Shown in pieces: positions 33,726 through 41,477 of a stretch of DNA of 41,477 nucleotides. Position 1 is the stretch's first letter. Each line of letters begins with the position of its first letter. Made by a program: the position numbers and the translations under genes. Source of the stretch: Polaribacter sp. (GTDB lineage: Bacteria > Bacteroidota > Bacteroidia > Flavobacteriales > Flavobacteriaceae); NCBI GenBank assembly GCA_029245785.1, contig JAQWOR010000030.1, positions 1 through 41,477 of the forward strand, given 5' to 3'. The notes beneath the pieces were generated by a model, which had not been told where the DNA came from, searched no databases, and was given only the letters and a program-made list of their open reading frames with translations.

Positions 33726-35846
33726 TTAGTTGATGCCGTAAAAAGTGCTTCTACCATCTTTTACATTCGCCGCTTCTTTAATAGCTTCGTATATGTTTTT
33801 TGTTTGCTTTTTTCGTTGATCTGCAATTCTTTTCCTATAAGAATCATAGCTAGGTAATGTTACTGGCTGTTCTTTTTTAGTTACAACAAATGCAAAAACA
33901 CCTTTTTCTCCTTCCACTTCAGAAAACAAAGTATTCTCTTTTGCAGTAGACATTGCTCCTACAACTGTAGGCTCATATCCAACTCCAGAAATCATAGGAG
34001 CACTCAATGTAAGCCCTGAAGCGTTTCTCAAAGTTGTGTTGTTCGCTTTAGCGATAGCATCTAAAGTTGTTCCATTCATTTTCTCGCTAATAATTGCGGC
34101 CTTTTTTTGATTTATCAATATAGGCCTAACACTAAATTGTGCTTTTTTAGCAGACATCAGTCCTTTCTTTGTTTGGTTTGTAATAACCACTACAACATGT
34201 CCTTTTTCTGTATCAAACCTTTTAAAATCACCTACTTCTTGTTCACTATTAAAAGCCCAAGTAATAATTTCTCTTTGATTTCCAACTCCAGGAACATTCT
34301 CATCTAGTACCTTTAATCCAATTGCTGGTCTAGACGTTAAGTTTTTCTCTTTAACAAGCTCATCAAAACTCTTTCCGTTTGACAACTCTAGAGCCAATGT
34401 TTCTGCTTCTTGAAAGATCTTGTTTTCAGTAGCTACTGACGCATCCAATTGTCTAGCAAAAGTGGCTAATTTTACAGCTTTTTGCTTATTTTTAAGATTG
34501 TCAATTCTAATAATATGATATCCAAATTTTGTTTTAACAACTCGGGTAGTTCTTTTCTTATTAAAGAATAAGTAGTTTGCAAAATCTGCATCAAAATTAG
34601 GAGAATATGCTACATTTTTAGTAACCCATCCAATATCTCCTCCTTTGCCTTTTGTTCCATCAGGGTTAACTGCATCAGCAATGGCTGCAAATTTCTTTTT
34701 ATTTCTTCTTACAAGAGACAAAATACTATCTGCTGTTTTCTTAGCTTGTGCTTCTGTCTTTGTGGTTTCTTGATCTGCAGAAACTGAACCAATAAAAGGA
34801 ATTAAAATGTGAGCACTTTTTACAGAGTCTGGCATTTGAGTAACTTTTAACAGTTTGCTTATTTTAAAATAGCCTCTATCTTTATATGGTCCAAAAACAG
34901 CTCCTGCTTTTCCATTAAAAACAGCCTCTGCAATTTCAACAGAAACCGAATTTTTAAAATTGTAATTTTCTTCTAAAGGAATGTCTGAATCTTCAAAAAA
35001 TTCTTCAAGATCTTCTGTGTTTTTCAACCCTTTGAACGCCCCTTTATCATTCAGCAATTCAGCAACTTCATTTTTAATTGCCGTTTCATCTTCTGCGGTT
35101 GGGAGAATGTCAAATTTTACAATGTTAAGATCTCTAGACGCTTCTACTTTATAATTAGAAGCATGTGCTTTGACATAACTATCTATTTCAGATTTTGTTA
35201 CCTTAACAATACTGTCTGCAATTGTTGTATAAGGAACATATACATATTGAGATGTTACCTTTGCAGTAGTATTAAAATATTGGTTTTCTCCTTCTTTTAA
35301 AGAGGCTCCTAAACCTGCAGTAATCAAATTATTATAGGTTGTGTTCTCTAAATTCTTTTTAATTTGAGACATATAGTTTGTCCAAGCTGCCCAAGTAGCT
35401 TTTTGATTTACATCTTCTTTAATGATCTTTAAAAATTCTTTTAATTTTTCTTGATCAAACAATCCAATTTCATTTTGATATTGTGGATTGTTTTTTATAG
35501 AAGGGGTTTCAATAAGTGCATTCCAAACATCAGATTCGCCCACAGTAATCCCTGATTCTGCCAATTGTGCTTGATAAATTTTTTGCCTTACTAAATTATC
35601 CCATACGATATTAGAAGCTTCCATTTCTGTTGTTCTATTACCTACTTGCGATTTATACACCTCTAGTGCTTCACTAAATTCTTTTCTAGATATTGTTTCT
35701 CCATCAACCTCTCCAACAGTATTTACTTTAGAGGAGCTTAAAAATTCTTCAATACTTGAAGGGTCCAATACAAAAGCAAATAATGCCAATCCAATTACAA
35801 GAATTAATGCAAGAGAGCGGTCTCTAATTTTAGATAAAATTGCCAT
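33726..35846 (-). CDS. ppiD: Periplasmic peptidylprolyl isomerase (PpiD/SurA-like)
   Basis: 706 residues: one N-terminal membrane anchor (SLALILVIGLALFAFV), a SurA_N-type chaperone region, a central parvulin domain (about 343-455; SAHILIPFIG, KGKGGDIGWV, FGYHIIRIDN), and a second, degenerate parvulin-like region toward the end. It helps outer membrane proteins fold after export. Length and anchor match Bacteroidota PpiD. Last gene of the coaX-to-ppiD group but with its own promoter after a 111-base gap, plus a good terminator. Confidence 0.93.
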   Translation of the reverse strand: MAILSKIRDRSLALILVIGLALFAFVLDPSSIEEFLSSSKVNTVGEVDGETISRKEFSEALEVYKSQVGNRTTEMEASNIVWDNLVRQKIYQAQLAESGITVGESDVWNALIETPSIKNNPQYQNEIGLFDQEKLKEFLKIIKEDVNQKATWAAWTNYMSQIKKNLENTTYNNLITAGLGASLKEGENQYFNTTAKVTSQYVYVPYTTIADSIVKVTKSEIDSYVKAHASNYKVEASRDLNIVKFDILPTAEDETAIKNEVAELLNDKGAFKGLKNTEDLEEFFEDSDIPLEENYNFKNSVSVEIAEAVFNGKAGAVFGPYKDRGYFKISKLLKVTQMPDSVKSAHILIPFIGSVSADQETTKTEAQAKKTADSILSLVRRNKKKFAAIADAVNPDGTKGKGGDIGWVTKNVAYSPNFDADFANYLFFNKKRTTRVVKTKFGYHIIRIDNLKNKQKAVKLATFARQLDASVATENKIFQEAETLALELSNGKSFDELVKEKNLTSRPAIGLKVLDENVPGVGNQREIITWAFNSEQEVGDFKRFDTEKGHVVVVITNQTKKGLMSAKKAQFSVRPILINQKKAAIISEKMNGTTLDAIAKANNTTLRNASGLTLSAPMISGVGYEPTVVGAMSTAKENTLFSEVEGEKGVFAFVVTKKEQPVTLPSYDSYRKRIADQRKKQTKNIYEAIKEAANVKDGRSTFYGIN

Positions 35847-35872
35847 ACGTCGTTTATTTAATTTACAGTCAG

Positions 35873-35903
35873 CGAAAATACAATTTCGAAGTTAATAATG
35901 CAA
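35873..35903 (-). promoter_or_regulatory. Promoter of ppiD
   Basis: TTG (35903-35901), 20 bases, TATTTTCG (35880-35873) on the minus strand; one mismatch to TAnnTTTG. RNA would start about 20 bases before the ATG. Confidence 0.5.
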
Positions 35904-35957
35904 CCGCTTGAGCAGAATTATTTGAGAGCTTTTTAAGATTGTACCTCTTACGTCTTT

Positions 35958-37223
35958 TTATGCTTCTCTCTCAATTTGTTTGAAGTGAATTTCTTCTATT
36001 TTAGACGAACTAACTTTTAGAATTTTTATTAAAAAATTTTCAATTTGTAATTCTGCGCCTAATTCTGGTATGTTCTCGGTATAGTTGATAATAAACCCTC
36101 CTAAAGTTTCGTAAGCTTCTTCTTTTGGGATGTTTAAATTGTATTCATCATTCAAATAATCTACTTCTAATCTTGCAGAAAAATGATACTCTTGTTCTGC
36201 TATTTTTTTATCTAGTAAGATTTGTGAATCGTGCTCATCTTCTATTTCTCCAAACAGTTCTTCTACAACATCTTCTACCGTTATCATTCCAGAAGTTCCT
36301 CCATATTCATCTAAAACAATAGCAATACTTTTCCTTTTTTTGATCAGTGTGTTTAACACATCATTTATAATCATCGATTCAGGAACAATCTCTACAGGCA
36401 ATAAAATAGATCGAATTAATTTTGGTTTTTTAAACAATTCAAAGGCGCTTACATAACCAATAATATCATCCAAAGAATTTTTATATACTAATATTTTTGA
36501 AAAACCGGTATCAATAAATGTTTGTTTTAAATTTGAAATACGCTCATGAATATCTACTGCCAACATTTCGGTTCTTGGAACCATTATTTCACGAGCTTTA
36601 ACTTTATGAAATTCTAACGCATTTTGAAATATTTGAATCTCAGAATCTACATTATCTTCTTCATTACCTGTTTCTAACTGCTCTGTAATATAGTTTCCTA
36701 ATTCTTCTTTACTAAATTCTTTTTGCTGCTCATCAACCGCTGTTTTTAAAAAAACACGGAGTAAAAAATCAGAAATTGAAGTTATAAACGAAGATATATA
36801 ATGAAAAAGGATGTAAAAAAAATAGGCAGGAACTGCAAAAAACTTCAAAGCTTCATTTGCATAAATTCTAAAAATAGCTTTGGGTAAAAATTCGGCAGTA
36901 ATTAAAATTAGCAGTGTAGAAATTATTGTCTGAATTAATAAAACAAAAAATTCATTCAAAGCTTCTACTGGTAATAAACTCACAATAAGTCTACCCATAA
37001 AGTAACTATATACTACTAAAGATATATTATTACCAACCAACATGGTGGTAATAAACTTTGATGGTTTTTCGGTAAGGCTTCTCAGCATTTTTGCAATAAA
37101 ACCTTTCTTCTTTTTTTCAAGTTCTATATGCAGCTTATTAGCAGAAACAAACGCTATTTCCATTCCTGAAAAAAACGCTGAAAGTAAAATTGAAATAACA
37201 ATAATTGCTATTTGAGTTTCCAT
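35958..37223 (-). CDS. CNNM/CBS-domain membrane protein (CorC/HlyC family)
   Basis: 421 residues: DUF21/CNNM membrane domain with about four segments (1-150; motif ISILLSAFFSGMEIAFVSAN), two CBS domains (about 200-320; VPRTEMLAVD, GYVSAFELF, VLDEYGGTSGMITVED), and a C-terminal CorC_HlyC domain (345-415). The family is often called hemolysin-like, but relatives are magnesium/cobalt transporters or regulators. GldE of gliding motility is a close relative; its usual gene neighbours are absent, so I do not use that name. In operon with the gene 8 bases upstream. Confidence 0.92.
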   Translation of the reverse strand: METQIAIIVISILLSAFFSGMEIAFVSANKLHIELEKKKKGFIAKMLRSLTEKPSKFITTMLVGNNISLVVYSYFMGRLIVSLLPVEALNEFFVLLIQTIISTLLILITAEFLPKAIFRIYANEALKFFAVPAYFFYILFHYISSFITSISDFLLRVFLKTAVDEQQKEFSKEELGNYITEQLETGNEEDNVDSEIQIFQNALEFHKVKAREIMVPRTEMLAVDIHERISNLKQTFIDTGFSKILVYKNSLDDIIGYVSAFELFKKPKLIRSILLPVEIVPESMIINDVLNTLIKKRKSIAIVLDEYGGTSGMITVEDVVEELFGEIEDEHDSQILLDKKIAEQEYHFSARLEVDYLNDEYNLNIPKEEAYETLGGFIINYTENIPELGAELQIENFLIKILKVSSSKIEEIHFKQIEREA

Positions 37224-37231
37224 AAAAAGTA

Positions 37232-37426
37232 TTACTTATTATTTCTAGCCGCTACCTTTTTTCTAAAATGTCTTTTAAAGAAAAATACTAAGGTAATAAA
37301 AACTGAGAAACCTAAATATATATAAGCCTTCTCTCTATTTGCATTCCAATTTAGAATGGCATCAATAAAAAGTAAAATCGCTATGATTAAATACCCATAC
37401 TGTAAAATTTTCCAAAGTTTGTTCAT
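37232..37426 (-). CDS. Small two-segment membrane protein
   Basis: 64 residues: membrane segments near 8-26 (LQYGYLIIAILLFIDAIL) and 36-50 (YIYLGFSVFITLVFFF), joined by a short charged loop and ending in a basic cytoplasmic tail (KRHFRKKVAARNNK). No named family recognised. It lies 4 bases after lptC and 8 bases before the CNNM gene, so it is an operon member and probably real despite its size. Possible roles in LPS export or envelope maintenance are only suggested by neighbours. Confidence 0.8.
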   Translation of the reverse strand: MNKLWKILQYGYLIIAILLFIDAILNWNANREKAYIYLGFSVFITLVFFFKRHFRKKVAARNNK

Positions 37427-37430
37427 GTGT

Positions 37431-37997
37431 TTAATTATCAGTTGCTAAAAATTTTCCTGTAACCCGTTTTGCCAAATGCTTTGACAAGTCTTTTTTTGAT
37501 TCAAAACCAACACCGTTTATCGTGTCTGATACTGTTGTCAATTTAAATCTTTTTTCTGAATAAAAGTAATCGGTGTTTTGATCCCAAAACAATTGATCTG
37601 TTTCTAGCTTAGATTTCTCTGTATGATTAATCACCACTACGTTTCCATGTATTTCAGAAATTAGGGTTTTTACATAGGTCAAGGCATAATCTCCAGTAAT
37701 AGTTACAGAATCTTTTCCTCCATTTTCAAAAGACACCATCTGTATTCCTTCAGGAAACTCATTATAAGGATGCCTCTTTCTATTGCTGTAATCTTTTAAA
37801 AATGGCGCTATTAACTTAGACGTAATTTTACCTGAATCTTTATACACATGGTTGATATTTCTTACTTCTCCTATTGGCACGTTTTTTACAGCTAAAAAAT
37901 CGCTTACTTTTTTTGAATTAGTAGTACAAGAAAAAAGCATTGCTACCAAAAAAACGGTAACAATGCTTTGAAATATTTCTGTATGTCTAGTATTCAT
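37431..37997 (-). CDS. lptC: LPS export protein LptC, lipoprotein form
   Basis: 188 residues with a lipoprotein signal (LFSC, Cys24), the Bacteroidota variant of LptC, which is otherwise anchored by a membrane helix. The mature part has the LptC beta-jellyroll features: KITSKLIAPFLKDY, PEGIQMVSFENGGKDSVTIT, the WDQNTDYFYSEKRFKL strand, and GVGFESKKDLSKH near the end. LptC receives LPS from the LptBFG transporter and passes it to LptA. The rest of the lpt system is not in this window. 2 bases after the TPR gene and directly coupled to it. Confidence 0.9.
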   Translation of the reverse strand: MNTRHTEIFQSIVTVFLVAMLFSCTTNSKKVSDFLAVKNVPIGEVRNINHVYKDSGKITSKLIAPFLKDYSNRKRHPYNEFPEGIQMVSFENGGKDSVTITGDYALTYVKTLISEIHGNVVVINHTEKSKLETDQLFWDQNTDYFYSEKRFKLTTVSDTINGVGFESKKDLSKHLAKRVTGKFLATDN

Positions 37998-37999
37998 TC

Positions 38000-39358
38000 T
38001 TATTTTTTAGAAACTCGAACCGTTTCTCCAATCCAACATTTAATTCTATGTGAAGAACCTACAGCAATAGTTTCTGTAAATAATAAGGTTCTTGATGGCT
38101 CTTGAGATCTATAATTTTTGATATATTTTGCTGCTTTTCTAGAAATACTTGGATCTACTGCAGCAGCTCTTTGTGCTTTTCTTAATGCTGCGGTATAGAC
38201 CATTCTTTTTTCAAACTCTGTGGCACCACAAGCATTTGCACTTGAGGCGTACAATCCGGCTATTAACAAGTAAGCTTTTCCCATATTAGGATTGTTCTTC
38301 AACGCTTGTCTTGCATAATTTCTCGCTTTACTTTTTTGTCCTTTTTTAGCAAATAATTGAGCTATTTTATACAAGCTTTTTGCCTTCTCAAAAGCATCTG
38401 GCTCTTGGTCTACAGCTTTTTTGTAATACTCCATTGCCTCAGCCTCTTTCCCTCTTTTGTATAAAATCCCTGCATAATAAACGGTTGTTTTTGGAGATGG
38501 ATCTGCAGCTACCCAAGCTTCTACCAATTTATCATATAATGGATCATCAGTACATTCTTTATTGTACATTCTTGAAACCGCTCTACTAAGCCATTTGGCA
38601 TTTGTTTTGTTTGCTTCAAAATCTCTAGTATACAAAACAATTAATCGATCACAAGTAGATAATTTTATAATAATTCTATCCAACCCTGATTCAACAGCTC
38701 CTAAAGCTTTAGAATTTATGGTATATGCTCTTAAATATTTCTTATCTTTCTTACTTAACTCTTCTTCTCTTTCTTGTGCATCTAACAATGGTTTTAGCTT
38801 TTTAGAATAGTCTTGTAATTTTTTTCCCACTGCTTCAATTACATCATCATAGGTATCAAAAACCAATTGCACATTGGTGTCTTTATTTCTATCTGTAACA
38901 CCTTGAAAATAGTTGAAAATGTTTTTTACTCCCATTTTTGTAGGGTCTATTGCATATGCTTTTTCTAAATACCCAAAAACTTCTTCATCAGAAGCCAGTT
39001 TATATTTTGCTAAGAATGTAGCATAGTCACTATTTGCTTTGGCAGCACCTTTATTTGGGTAATATTGCATTCTTTGTTCAAAAATTTGCTTCACAAATGC
39101 AAAAGAAGCAGCTTTATCAGTTGCTGTTTTAAATCTATGTTTAGCAACTTTATCTCCAAATTTATAGATATTGATTGACAAACTAGGGCAGTCTTTCATT
39201 AGTGAAACCAGCTTTAAATAAGCTGCTTCATATTTTTTTGTTTGCACCTCTCCTTTAAATAAATTGTACTGAACGGCACAATTATTTTGAGCTTTTACTG
39301 CAGTAGCAGTTGATAATAGCACAATTGCTGCAAGTATAAAAGTAATTTTTTTCATCAT
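38000..39358 (-). CDS. Exported tetratricopeptide-repeat protein
   Basis: 452 residues with a signal peptide (ending AVKAQ). Weak repeats over most of the length, clearest as TPRs at about 285-370 (PKTTVYYAGILYKRGKEAEA, AKSLYKIAQLFAKKGQKSKA, GKAYLLIAGLYASS). The C-terminal tail (VGSSHRIKCWIGETVRVSKK) has a short basic motif with a Cys. The gene lies between lptC and an outer membrane protein, 13 bases from the latter, so a role as a periplasmic scaffold in envelope assembly is plausible but unproven. Confidence 0.88.
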   Translation of the reverse strand: MMKKITFILAAIVLLSTATAVKAQNNCAVQYNLFKGEVQTKKYEAAYLKLVSLMKDCPSLSINIYKFGDKVAKHRFKTATDKAASFAFVKQIFEQRMQYYPNKGAAKANSDYATFLAKYKLASDEEVFGYLEKAYAIDPTKMGVKNIFNYFQGVTDRNKDTNVQLVFDTYDDVIEAVGKKLQDYSKKLKPLLDAQEREEELSKKDKKYLRAYTINSKALGAVESGLDRIIIKLSTCDRLIVLYTRDFEANKTNAKWLSRAVSRMYNKECTDDPLYDKLVEAWVAADPSPKTTVYYAGILYKRGKEAEAMEYYKKAVDQEPDAFEKAKSLYKIAQLFAKKGQKSKARNYARQALKNNPNMGKAYLLIAGLYASSANACGATEFEKRMVYTAALRKAQRAAAVDPSISRKAAKYIKNYRSQEPSRTLLFTETIAVGSSHRIKCWIGETVRVSKK

Positions 39359-39371
39359 CTATCCATTTATA

Positions 39372-40646
39372 TTAATCAATTCTTCTTTTTACAAACCAAC
39401 TATCATTTAATGACAAACTCAATCTTAAATTAAAATAATTTTCTTGTATTAAATCGTTGGCAGTCGTTCCTTTTTTTCCGTACTCTACACCTAAATTTAG
39501 GTTTGATATTTTTTTCCCCATCGGTAAACCAAGACCAAAAGATATGCCAAAGTCATTTATTTCAGTAAAGCCACCAACTGTTGATGTTTTACTTACCAAT
39601 AATCCTGTTTTTTCAAAACGAAGTCCAGCTCTATAAGTAACTCGATCCCAATAGCTTGAAATCGAATTCATTTTTGGCAAATAAAACCCTCCCAAAGATA
39701 GTTTATTTGAATTACTATAGGCATAACTCGTACTTTCACTTAATAAAGAACCTTGAATACTTAGTGCATCTTGAAACTCATATTCTAAACCAGCATACCA
39801 TTTCCCTACCTTTCCTATACCAATACCTAGTCCTGTTTTTAACGGGCTTACAATTTTTCCGTTAATTGTTACACTAGAAATGGTGTCTCTAGGAGATCCT
39901 GAGAACGAAGAGTACAAATGCCCTTCTCCATTTGTTGTTAAGCTGTTTTGGAGCTTCATTGTCGCTCCAAAATTCAGCATCAATTTGTTTGACAATTCTT
40001 TTGTGTACTGCATTCCTATTTTCAATCCATTTCCTCTAAGCGTAGTTTCTTCCGTATTATTGGTTGCCAAGGTTACATTTGTTCGTTGGTTTAAAACAGT
40101 ATTTTCTGTTTTACCAAAAACGTATTCTGCCTCTACTCCAACAGAAAGTTCTTTTGTCAAAAACATTCCAAAGGTTCCATAGATTTTACTCGTTCCTCCA
40201 AGTCCAAAAAATCTTGATACTTCTAACAACTCTCCATCAGCATCCTTAACCTCGTTTAATAACGAATATCCTACCGATGTATTTGGTTGCAAACCAAAAG
40301 ACATCCCTGCTTTTTTTCCAATAGGAAACCCTATATTTACATAAGATAAACTTGTAGATGTAGAAGATTGCGAACCAGAAAAGTCTTTTACTGTTAAATC
40401 ATTTACCGTCAAACCAAATGTATAGGCGGCAAATCGTAAATTAGCAAGCCCTGCTGGATTCATCAAGTTTAAATGATATGAATCGCTAAAGGCAACTCCA
40501 ACTCCTCCCATACTTACCTGTTCTACTGTCTGAGAACTGTACTGCTGCCCAATTCCGAAGAATGAGTATGGTGATGAGTTAGTTCTTTGACTAACTGCTT
40601 TTATGGAAACAAATACTAAAAATATGTAGAAAATTCTTTTTAACAT
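39372..40646 (-). CDS. Outer membrane beta-barrel protein
   Basis: 424 residues with a signal peptide (cleaved after AVSQ). The mature protein starts NSSPYSFFGIGQ and continues with the SMGGVGVAFSDSYHLNLMNPAG segment seen in Bacteroidota FadL/PorV-like barrels, then alternating amphipathic strands with aromatic girdles up to the C-terminus (NLRLSLSLNDSWFVKRRID). Substrate unknown; could be a hydrophobic-solute channel or a type IX secretion accessory. It overlaps the end of coaX by 7 bases, so it is translated from the same message. Confidence 0.88.
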   Translation of the reverse strand: MLKRIFYIFLVFVSIKAVSQRTNSSPYSFFGIGQQYSSQTVEQVSMGGVGVAFSDSYHLNLMNPAGLANLRFAAYTFGLTVNDLTVKDFSGSQSSTSTSLSYVNIGFPIGKKAGMSFGLQPNTSVGYSLLNEVKDADGELLEVSRFFGLGGTSKIYGTFGMFLTKELSVGVEAEYVFGKTENTVLNQRTNVTLATNNTEETTLRGNGLKIGMQYTKELSNKLMLNFGATMKLQNSLTTNGEGHLYSSFSGSPRDTISSVTINGKIVSPLKTGLGIGIGKVGKWYAGLEYEFQDALSIQGSLLSESTSYAYSNSNKLSLGGFYLPKMNSISSYWDRVTYRAGLRFEKTGLLVSKTSTVGGFTEINDFGISFGLGLPMGKKISNLNLGVEYGKKGTTANDLIQENYFNLRLSLSLNDSWFVKRRID

Positions 40647-41371
40647 TCTTCTTTGTTATACGTTAAAATTGTGTTCAAACCCTCCAATACAAAATTTGGA
40701 TTGGCAAATATGCTACTTTTTAATTGTTTAGCCAAGAAATTTGTATCTCCACCTGTTAAAACTACTGTTAAATCTTTATTTTTTCTTTGATACTGCCGTA
40801 TCACTCCTTTTATTTCATTCAACACACCATATATCACCCCAGAATGAATACTACTTTCTGTAGAGTTCCCAATAAAATTATCAATTAAATACGTCTCTAA
40901 TAACGGCAACTTAGCTGTATGTTCATGCAACGCAGTATAGCGCATTTTTATTCCTAAAGAAATGGCGCCTCCTAAATACTCTTTGTTTGAAGTTACAAAA
41001 TCATAGGTGATACAGGTACCTGCATCAATAATTAGCACATTTTTATTTGGGTACTTCTCTACAGCCCTTGCTACCAAAGCAATTCTATCTACACCCAATG
41101 TTTTCGGTGTTTTATAAAGGTTGTTAAATGGTACTTTTGTAGCTGCGTTTAACTCCATAAAAGGAAGTAGCTCTTTTATTTTTTTAACGCTTGAGTTCGA
41201 GGCTGTAGTTACAGAAGAAATAATCCCTCTTAAAATTGAGTATGTTGATACAATTTTTTCAACATTTAGAACCAAGTCTTTTTCTTCAAAAACAAACAGT
41301 GCTACTAGGCTATCGTTCTCGAATACAGCTGCTTTGATTCTCGTATTTCCTACATCAATAATTAAATTCAT
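40640..41371 (-). CDS. coaX: Type III pantothenate kinase
   Basis: 243 residues, the normal size of CoaX, which phosphorylates pantothenate in the first step of CoA synthesis. The ASKHA-fold phosphate motif DVGNTRIK opens the protein; the pantothenate-site LGVDRIALVARAVEKYP, the metal/adenosine motif IIDAGTCITYDFV, and GGAISLGIKMRYTALHEHT are all present. First gene of the seven-gene operon that runs to ppiD. A TATTTTTG promoter element lies upstream. Confidence 0.97.
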   Translation of the reverse strand: MNLIIDVGNTRIKAAVFENDSLVALFVFEEKDLVLNVEKIVSTYSILRGIISSVTTASNSSVKKIKELLPFMELNAATKVPFNNLYKTPKTLGVDRIALVARAVEKYPNKNVLIIDAGTCITYDFVTSNKEYLGGAISLGIKMRYTALHEHTAKLPLLETYLIDNFIGNSTESSIHSGVIYGVLNEIKGVIRQYQRKNKDLTVVLTGGDTNFLAKQLKSSIFANPNFVLEGLNTILTYNKEEC

Positions 41372-41392
41372 ACACTTGCTTTATAGACGCCT

Positions 41393-41400
41393 CAAAAATA
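41393..41400 (-). promoter_or_regulatory. -7 promoter element of the coaX operon
   Basis: TATTTTTG on the minus strand matches TAnnTTTG; 22 bases before the coaX ATG. No clear -33 box. Confidence 0.5.
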
Positions 41401-41423
41401 CAACAGATTTTTTACATTTTTAT

Positions 41424-41455
41424 TTGGTAAATATAAAAAAGGAGCACTATATTTG
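41424..41455 (+). promoter_or_regulatory. Strong promoter reading out of the window
   Basis: TTG (41424-41426), 21 bases, TATATTTG (41448-41455), then GCATCCGCTAACGCGATGG. A full consensus match with a GC-richer start; in this group such promoters often serve stable RNA genes. The transcribed gene lies beyond the right edge. Confidence 0.7.
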
Positions 41456-41477
41456 CATCCGCTAACGCGATGGTACC

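Noticed and set aside
35958..37223. GldE gliding motility protein
   Set aside because: Same broad family, but the usual gld/ssb/mutY neighbours are absent.
1..41477. CRISPR arrays, tRNA or rRNA genes
   Set aside because: No regularly spaced repeats and no tRNA cloverleaf or rRNA sequence seen; only a stable-RNA-like promoter at the right edge.

Overview
The window looks like a chromosomal segment of a Bacteroidota bacterium, most likely family Flavobacteriaceae. The DNA is AT-rich, ribosome binding sites are weak, and promoters fit the Bacteroidota pattern TTG-N18-21-TAnnTTTG. The gene content also fits: Flavobacteriaceae-type lptC/ppiD/coaX cluster, DUF4293 next to rho, Rho with a long charged insert, and many lipoproteins and exported peptidases. 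I cannot name the genus. Almost everything is ordinary core genome; the accessory part is about 26.4-30.9 kb.

Layout. 1-1.5 kb: tail of an AraC-type regulator, a small repeat-rich gap, and a FabH-like ketoacyl-ACP synthase III. 1.7-3.6 kb: htpG. 3.8-14.8 kb: a plus-strand run of exported hydrolases (DUF885 peptidase, EstB-like serine hydrolase, TolB-like propeller, M28, M1 and S15 peptidases) plus a YdeI-like protein, interrupted by a divergent ECF sigma factor/anti-sigma pair and a DUF6249-like membrane gene. 14.8-19.5 kb: MFS transporter, DUF1684 lipoprotein, and a minus-strand group of DUF1599, DoxX-like (BT_3928-like), crcB and a crotonase. 19.6-24.6 kb: folP-cdaA on plus; truA-ABC transporter on minus; a YfcE-like phosphodiesterase. 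24.5-30.9 kb: a TPR sensor histidine kinase and a NarL/LuxR response regulator, separated by three exported-protein genes and several broken copies of the regulator's own 3' end. 31.2-33.6 kb: DUF4293 and rho. 33.7-41.4 kb: a minus-strand operon, coaX - outer membrane protein - TPR protein - lptC - small membrane protein - CNNM/CBS protein - ppiD, which reads as envelope biogenesis plus CoA synthesis. The last bases carry a strong promoter reading out of the window.

Most interesting region. Between the kinase and its probable response regulator there are four copies of the regulator's 3' end: the intact gene end, one directly behind it, and two that flank a 2.4-kb module. The module is a lipoprotein with a zinc-peptidase HExxH motif and an overlapping small exported protein. 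Two copies also share a downstream spacer of about 145 bases with a conserved hairpin that shows a compensatory base-pair change. I read this as a modular, recombining locus, possibly an effector/inhibitor cassette inserted at the 3' end of a regulator gene; the function is inference.

A second good signal is a pair of divergent promoters with identical architecture (TGTAACCT-N15-AGTC) between the ECF sigma gene and the DUF6249-like gene, which suggests the sigma factor controls both itself and its neighbour.
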